A DNA stretch of 64,000 nucleotides from Ilex aquifolium (Eukaryota; Streptophyta; Magnoliopsida; Aquifoliales; Aquifoliaceae): the NCBI GenBank assembly GCA_951799425.1, contig OX637399.1, forward strand, positions 35,251,701 to 35,315,700, in the 5' to 3' direction. The notes under the pieces were generated by a model. The model made no database searches. It saw only the letters and a list, made by a program, of their open reading frames with translations, and had not been told where the DNA came from. Positions within the stretch are counted from its first letter, which is position 1. Every line of letters starts with the position of its first letter. Of the stretch, positions 58,901 to 64,000 are shown piece by piece. The position numbers and the translations under genes are program-made.

Positions 58901-59671
58901 AGTCATTTAGTTTGATTTCGATGTTAATGGTGTCCTTTTTATTCATTTATGTACTTTTTTACACTGGGTCACTGAGCTTTGGACAAATTGGAAAAAAAAA
59001 GAGGTGTTCTGTTCAAGGAGAATGGGTGATGTCAAGGAGAGTGGGTGATGTGTATAAGTGTAGTTATGCATTCATTTAATTGGTATTTTTTACAATCAAA
59101 ATAAGATGGATTACGTATTCCAAAACTGCTAATTAGTTTTAAACATGTCTGATTGGTACAAGTTGAGAGGAGTCAGAGGACGGTATAACGATGGGCCTTA
59201 ATTTTGAATGAGTATGGATATTGAGCTTAAGATCTTATTTGAGCTTTGATTATTGAAAATCTTATTTTTCATTTTTCCTTCCTTAGGTGGATTGCTTTAT
59301 GGAAGGGCGCCTACATGTTTGTAGAAGGTTATAAAGTTTGCCACATTTTGCTTTGGTTGATTTACATATATAGAGGCATGTATAATCAGATGATGCTGAA
59401 TTTGGTTTTATGCTTAGAAGGATATTATGAGATGACTTTATTGATTTAAAGTGGATGAATGTTCTTCAAAATCTCGCCAACCTAATATTTATTTTTTATT
59501 TTACTTGATGTTCCATTTTATGCAAAGATGTTCGGGTAAACCAAAGGTTGCTTATTGATATCCCAGTGGGACTGTCACATAAGATCATGTTTTAGAAGCA
59601 TGGGTGCTATGGAAAATAAAAAAAATGCAAAGAACATGTAGCTTTCATAAATTTAAGGAAAACAGGGGTAC

Positions 59672-59770
59672 CTTTCCGACATTCCCATTGATGAAGATGT
59701 TTCTGCCATTCAGATCTCTATGAATCACACAAGGCTCATGGCTATGTAGATAATGTTCTACTTGCTCATC
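59672..59770 (-). pseudogene. WNK kinase exon fragment captured in H3
   Basis: On the - strand it reads [20 protein letters not shown] followed by INGNVGK and a proper donor (AAG|GTACCC). LHSHEPC.IHRDLNC.NIF.NGN.G is the catalytic-loop segment of plant WNK (with-no-lysine) kinases. The usual Cys after HRDLN is Gly here. Upstream the match is lost (DEQVEH), and no other WNK exons were found nearby. It is a single captured exon piece in reverse orientation to the Helitron. Confidence 0.75.
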
Positions 59771-59942
59771 CCATTAAATTTATGCAATTCTATTTTTCAG
59801 TTTGTCTCATGGAATATTGTTCTACTTGCTCGCAGTGTGTGGGTGATCTTTTATTGAATGTCTACTTTCTACAATATATGCTCGAAATTGCTTGAAAATT
59901 CTATTAAATGTTGTAGAATAAAATTATTTTTTGTGCTACATA

Positions 59943-59969
59943 GTGCCTTTAGGTACGGGGCAATAATAT
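59943..59969 (+). other. Internal decayed Helitron 3' end in H3
   Basis: GTGCCT TT AGGTAC followed by GGGGCAATAATATG differs from the functional type (GTGCCTTCAGGCAC GGGCAATTACTAG) by a few changes, including loss of CTAG. Confidence 0.6.
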
Positions 59970-62249
59970 GTGAACTCAACTATGGCCTCTATGGGTTTTG
60001 TTTCTTTATGTTAATAATTATATTGCGGGCTTTACCTTAGTATTTGCTACAGTAATTTATTTATTCGTTCAAACTCATGGAAATCTCGAATTTGTTTTTT
60101 GTTTGTGCAGACATCATGTTCTATAATTTTGTCAAAGGAATGCATGATAAACACCTCAGTGATGCCACACAATGCTCTTGGAAGGTAATTTCTCTTCCTT
60201 TCTATTGTTGATCTTTTAGCTATGTATTTTATTTAAATTTTGTCATCCATAAAGAAAGGGTCTTGATAGCTATGGCCATTAGTTAATGACATTTTCAATT
60301 TTGTTTTGGTCCTACTCCTTAAATCTATGTATAAAGGTACCTTTGCAGAATTTGAAAGCTACAACTAAGCAAGCCTTATGATATTTATGGTCATTGGTTT
60401 TCCTGATTTATTAACTTTTCATATCCGGTTGACAGAATACATTTAAGTTGGTTGAAGTCTTTGAGCTGATTTGCCTCTAATATCCCAAGGGAATGATGTC
60501 CCATAGGTAATTGCTATGTTCTTTCACCTTTGAATTTGAATTAGTTGAAATAATTAGCGTTAAGTTATGTGAAATGATCTAGATATGCGACAGTGATGAC
60601 AAAGTGTTTGAAGTATTGCTTCAATGACTTGGATATGTAGATTTACATTTTTTTGTCTCTTTTGATGTAGAAATCTGTGTTTTTTTTTTTGGGAAAAGAA
60701 AATTTTCTAATTGGTCAAAAAGGAATTATGAGTTTAAAGGGATATGGAAAGTTGAATGTGGGAAAATTAGAGATTTTTTGTTCAATTATGTTTTGAAAAA
60801 AATTGTGAAGTGTCTATTATGTGCATGGTTACATTGGGATAGAAACTGAGATAATGGAGAGAAAAGTTTGAAAGTTCATAAATCCTTGCCATTTGAGGTA
60901 ATCCAAGTTCAATTGCTCTTTTTTTTTTCTAACCTTTCAATCTCAATAGTTCAAGCATTCATATTGTTTTGACTAATTTGATATATTTGAATTGGGTTGA
61001 ATGTGAAGGTTGGCATTTTCTAGAATTTTCAATTGTATTATGGTGCTGTTGATATGATTCTTCTGACTCTTTATTGAATTTTTTCTCTTCAAATCCTGCT
61101 TAACAAAAGAGAATGTAATTGCTTATGAATTTTGTAGGGTATTTTGCAAATCTCATTATAAACTAGAACTTGCTTGGCCGATTTTATTCTATTCAGCTAG
61201 GTTTTTTTTTTTTTTTTTGGGACAGTGACATTGGTGTGGAGCTTGCTAACCAATCCATCATATTTTGTTATAGGTTTTCTGATTTTTTTTAGCAATTCAT
61301 GTCCCCCTTATTTTGTGGGATCAGCATACGGACTAGCAAAGAAAACAAAATCAGCTACTATATCTCTTTCATCAGGTTATTTGAGTGGGCTGTCTTGTGT
61401 TTTCTTAATCATTAGCCTTATAGTCAAATTAAATGAGTTGATTCCCAAATAATTCTCAAAATATAAATCGCGTGATTTGGTCTGCACTATGTAATATTAT
61501 AGGAAAATGAATATTTGTAATAGGTGATCTTTGTAACCACTGACTAACATCCGTTTAAAATTTATGAAGTTTTATTTGTCGATGAAGTAGCTTTATGCAT
61601 CGTTACGAAGTAAAAGCAGTTGTATTTATCCTTTTTGCATGTGCATATATTTAAGGGCTATGGTTGGATTTTTCTTTGCATGTTTTTTGTGTGATTAGAT
61701 TAGAATTGTTTTATTTTTAGATTACAATAAAAAGAGGAAAGCAAGTCTCTTGCTAATGCACAAGTTTATAATTTCCATTTTTTTTTGTCATTTAGTGCCT
61801 TCAGGCACGGGCAATTACTAGTATATAATAAAGTAGAGCGAAGTTTGAATCCAAAAGACAAAGAGAGGTCCAGATTGTTTTGAGACAAAATATAAACACA
61901 TCCAACGGACAACGTAATCCCAACATAAAAGACGGTTCAGATCATCTCATAGATACTAATCCGACGGTCTACAATGAGTACTCATCTCCAAAATCTCTCC
62001 TGCCTTCCAAACTCATCCCCAAAATCTCTCTTATGAAATCTATCTCAATCTCATTTCTGCCTCTCTCTCCCAATCTCAAATTTTATGTCAATCTCAATTC
62101 CGAATCCCATAATCTCACGCCTCTATCTCTCTCAAGAAAAAACCCGAAAATTCCACTCACAAATCTAGCTCCCCAAAGAAGGTACAATCAAGAAAGAACG
62201 TGGTAAATTGAAGGAGGAGGAAGAAGCCAACGATTTTGAATAACCCACT

Positions 62250-63725
62250 ATGAAGAAGACCTCAAAGAAGACTGATAAGGTTTGTTATGCTTTCTTTATC
62301 TTGGGTTTGTTTGCTTTTATAATTTATTTTTTTGGATATTGAATGATGTGTTTGTCTTGGTGGTTGGCTCTTGATTTTCTTTTGGGTTTTTTTGGGTTAA
62401 AGTTGCAGAAAAGGAGGAGAAAAAGAAGAAATGGGAAATGAAGGAATATGATTTGCCTGGTCAGAATCGAGACCCTCCTGAGGAAGTATGTCAACTTGAT
62501 TCTTGAAATATCCTTCTTGGATTTTTTGAACATATTGAATTGTTGTAAGGTGTCTTTTTGGGGATTATTTGAGTAATGAGTTTGTAACAATTTTGATTTT
62601 TCAGAGGTACCCATTGAGGATTTTCTATGAAACTTTGTATGAACAAGTTCCTAATAGCGATATGGCAGCTTTCTGGTGAGAAATTCTTCTATTACCCTTC
62701 TCCAAAAAAGAAAGGTTTTTTTCATATATGTTTGAACTGTGAATGATATGATATTTGTAATGTTGATTTCTGTATTCTCTTTGTGTTCTCCTCCCCAATC
62801 TTGCTCTCTCTCTGGTGGCCAACTCTGGCAACCCACATAATCCGGCGATCAGCAACTTTGGCAAAACCTCTTAAGGTTGGTCTGTCTCCCATCTTTTTTC
62901 TTCTCTTTCTCTTCTTTGTAACATACGCAAATAGCACACATGCACACAACACACAACAAACAAGCACATACTCACACAGCACACAGACACCACACTCGCA
63001 GCACACAAAGACCACGCAATACACACAACGCACACACACAACACAGATTCACTCACATGCACAGATTCACACAGTTGGATATTGGGGCAACACACAACAC
63101 AAACTCTTCACAGATTCCATCAGAGAGTATGAGACGTATAGGAGCAGTGGCTATGTGAGTGCTTCAAATTTTGAATTTCCAACCTATTTATTTGCAATTG
63201 TGGTTTTTCAATTATTTTTGGTTTTTATTTATTTTTTCCATAGTTGGATTTTGATAAAAGAGCAACCAAGTAAAAGGTTGGATTTGTTTTAGTTTGATAT
63301 AATTTATAGCAAAACATGTGTTTGATGAAATGTCTCCATGAGTGTCTTTAGATTTGATTAGATCGTTCAATGATCCACATTTGTGATTGAGTAGCCTTTC
63401 ATGTCATGCTATGGTGAAGGTCCGTCGAGTTCCATTGCTCTATTTTTATTTTTTTTGAAAACAGTGACTTTTTTCTTGCAATAGGAAACACATACCTTAG
63501 CGCTCTCTCTCTCTCACCCCTCTCTCTCTCTCTCTCTAAGGCTTTTTTTGTTCTCCTTGATTTGATATCATTTCATTATTATAAAATGGGTTTTTGAATT
63601 AATTCTGTTCAGATTCTCTCTCTATTCTTTTGTTTGACTGAATGTTTTTCATATGCATTTAGGCTCTTCAACAATATCAGTGGATGCTAAACAGAGTAAT
63701 AGAGTTGACGGTGGCAATGGTGGAG
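62250..63725 (+). pseudogene. Captured multi-exon gene fragment in H4
   Basis: Splice-bordered pieces are 62250-62279 (MKKTSKKTDK), 62409-62485 (EEKKKKWEMKEYDLPGQNRD, PPEE), 62605-62675 (RYPLRIFYETLYEQVPNSDM, AAF) and 63663-63725 (SSTISVDAKQSNRVDGGNGG). I associate the YDLPGQ.RD.P and PLR.FYE.LYEQ.P.S.MA.FW motifs with a small lysine-rich plant protein of unknown function. An exon starting with MME normally follows FW; I did not find it, so the copy is probably incomplete. The first-to-second exon frame depends on which acceptor is used. Confidence 0.55.
62935..63060. repeat. AC-rich simple repeat
   Basis: An imperfect ACACA/CACACA tract. It creates overlapping open frames on both strands that are not genes. 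Confidence 0.8.
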
Positions 63726-64000
63726 GTAACTAGGTAAGGTTTATTGATCAAGTTTTTATTTGGTTTTGTATTTAGGTTTAGGAAATAAGTTTATGATATC
63801 TATTAGAGTGAGTATAACAGCTTTCATTGGCATTAAAGGTTTACTGCACCATCGGTTTTCAGATCAATTTTCGTATTTTTGATTCTCTCTATTGCTAAGT
63901 AGAACTTTAGCCTTTGATCCCCAAACAACTCTTCCATATTTTTAGCTGTTTGGTTTTGCCTCATTTAATTTTTTGATAAATTTGAAATTGATTTATATTC

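Larger units (their letters stand above)
56575..61821 (+). mobile_element. Helitron-like element H3, with captured gene pieces
   Basis: It starts TCTATATAATAAAGTAGAGC immediately after the CTAG of H2. It ends with a 6-bp stem (61795-61800 with 61803-61808) and CTAG at 61818-61821. Its 5' region matches H1 closely. The interior (5.2 kb) holds a WNK kinase exon in antisense (59672-59770). It also holds exon-like open pieces near 57724 (MESIVKVHLCLESTVLHDC), 57945, 59288 and 60112 whose source I do not recognise. A decayed 3'-type hairpin lies at 59943-59956. No Rep/helicase gene was seen. Confidence 0.8.
61822..64000 (+). mobile_element. Helitron-like element H4 (runs off the window)
   Basis: It begins TATATAATAAAGTAGAGCGA directly after the CTAG of H3, so the first TC of the canonical end is missing. 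The following 150 bp match H1 and H3. It carries exons of a lysine-rich plant gene (62250-63725) and AC-rich simple repeats (62935-63060). The 3' end is beyond the window. Confidence 0.7.

Noticed and set aside
62722..63292. Cys/Val-rich and Thr/His-rich overlapping frames
   Set aside because: They are translations of an AC/GT simple repeat.

Overview
This is AT-rich nuclear DNA from a eudicot plant. The evidence is long introns with GT..AG borders, plant-type MED15 and SnRK1 genes, and many plant mobile elements (Ty1-copia, TRIM, MULE-like, Helitron). No organellar, bacterial or rRNA/tRNA gene content was seen. The organism cannot be named from the sequence. All exon models were built by reading splice borders and phases by eye.

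Left third (1-20 kb): a Mediator subunit 15 (MED15) gene on the + strand. Nine exons can be joined between 3467 and 19753 with matching phases, giving 1,031 codons plus a stop. The 5' end, including most of the KIX domain, is missing or lies left of the window. Its introns carry a deleted Ty1-copia element (4413-6214), a TRIM (8948-9245) and a 207-bp tandem duplication.

Middle (22.8-36.8 kb): a SnRK1 catalytic alpha subunit gene (KIN10/SNF1-type) on the - strand, convergent with MED15. Eight coding exons between 35041 and 23005 join in frame to a 436-aa kinase. The UBA domain normally found between the kinase and C-terminal domains was not found. Introns hold a Ty3-gypsy integrase fossil, a TRIM with perfect target duplication, a second copy of the deleted copia family and a SINE-like sequence. 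About 1.8 kb upstream of the start codon sits a complete Ty1-copia element (36813-41580) with apparently identical LTRs, a 5-bp target duplication and an intact 1,428-codon gag-pol frame.

Right side (41.6-64 kb): a small single-exon gene of unknown function (44350-44787), a solo LTR (46951-47616), a non-autonomous MULE-like element with 9-bp target duplication (47733-48806) and a truncated relative. From 49157 to the window end there is a head-to-tail chain of Helitron-like elements in one orientation. They have TCTATATAATAAAG 5' ends and a GTGCCTTCAGGCAC hairpin followed by CTAG at the 3' ends. A 5'-truncated copia end sits between the first two. The chain carries host gene pieces: a WNK kinase exon (antisense, 59672-59770) and several exons of a lysine-rich plant gene (62250-63725). 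No Helitron Rep/helicase gene was seen, so these elements look non-autonomous.
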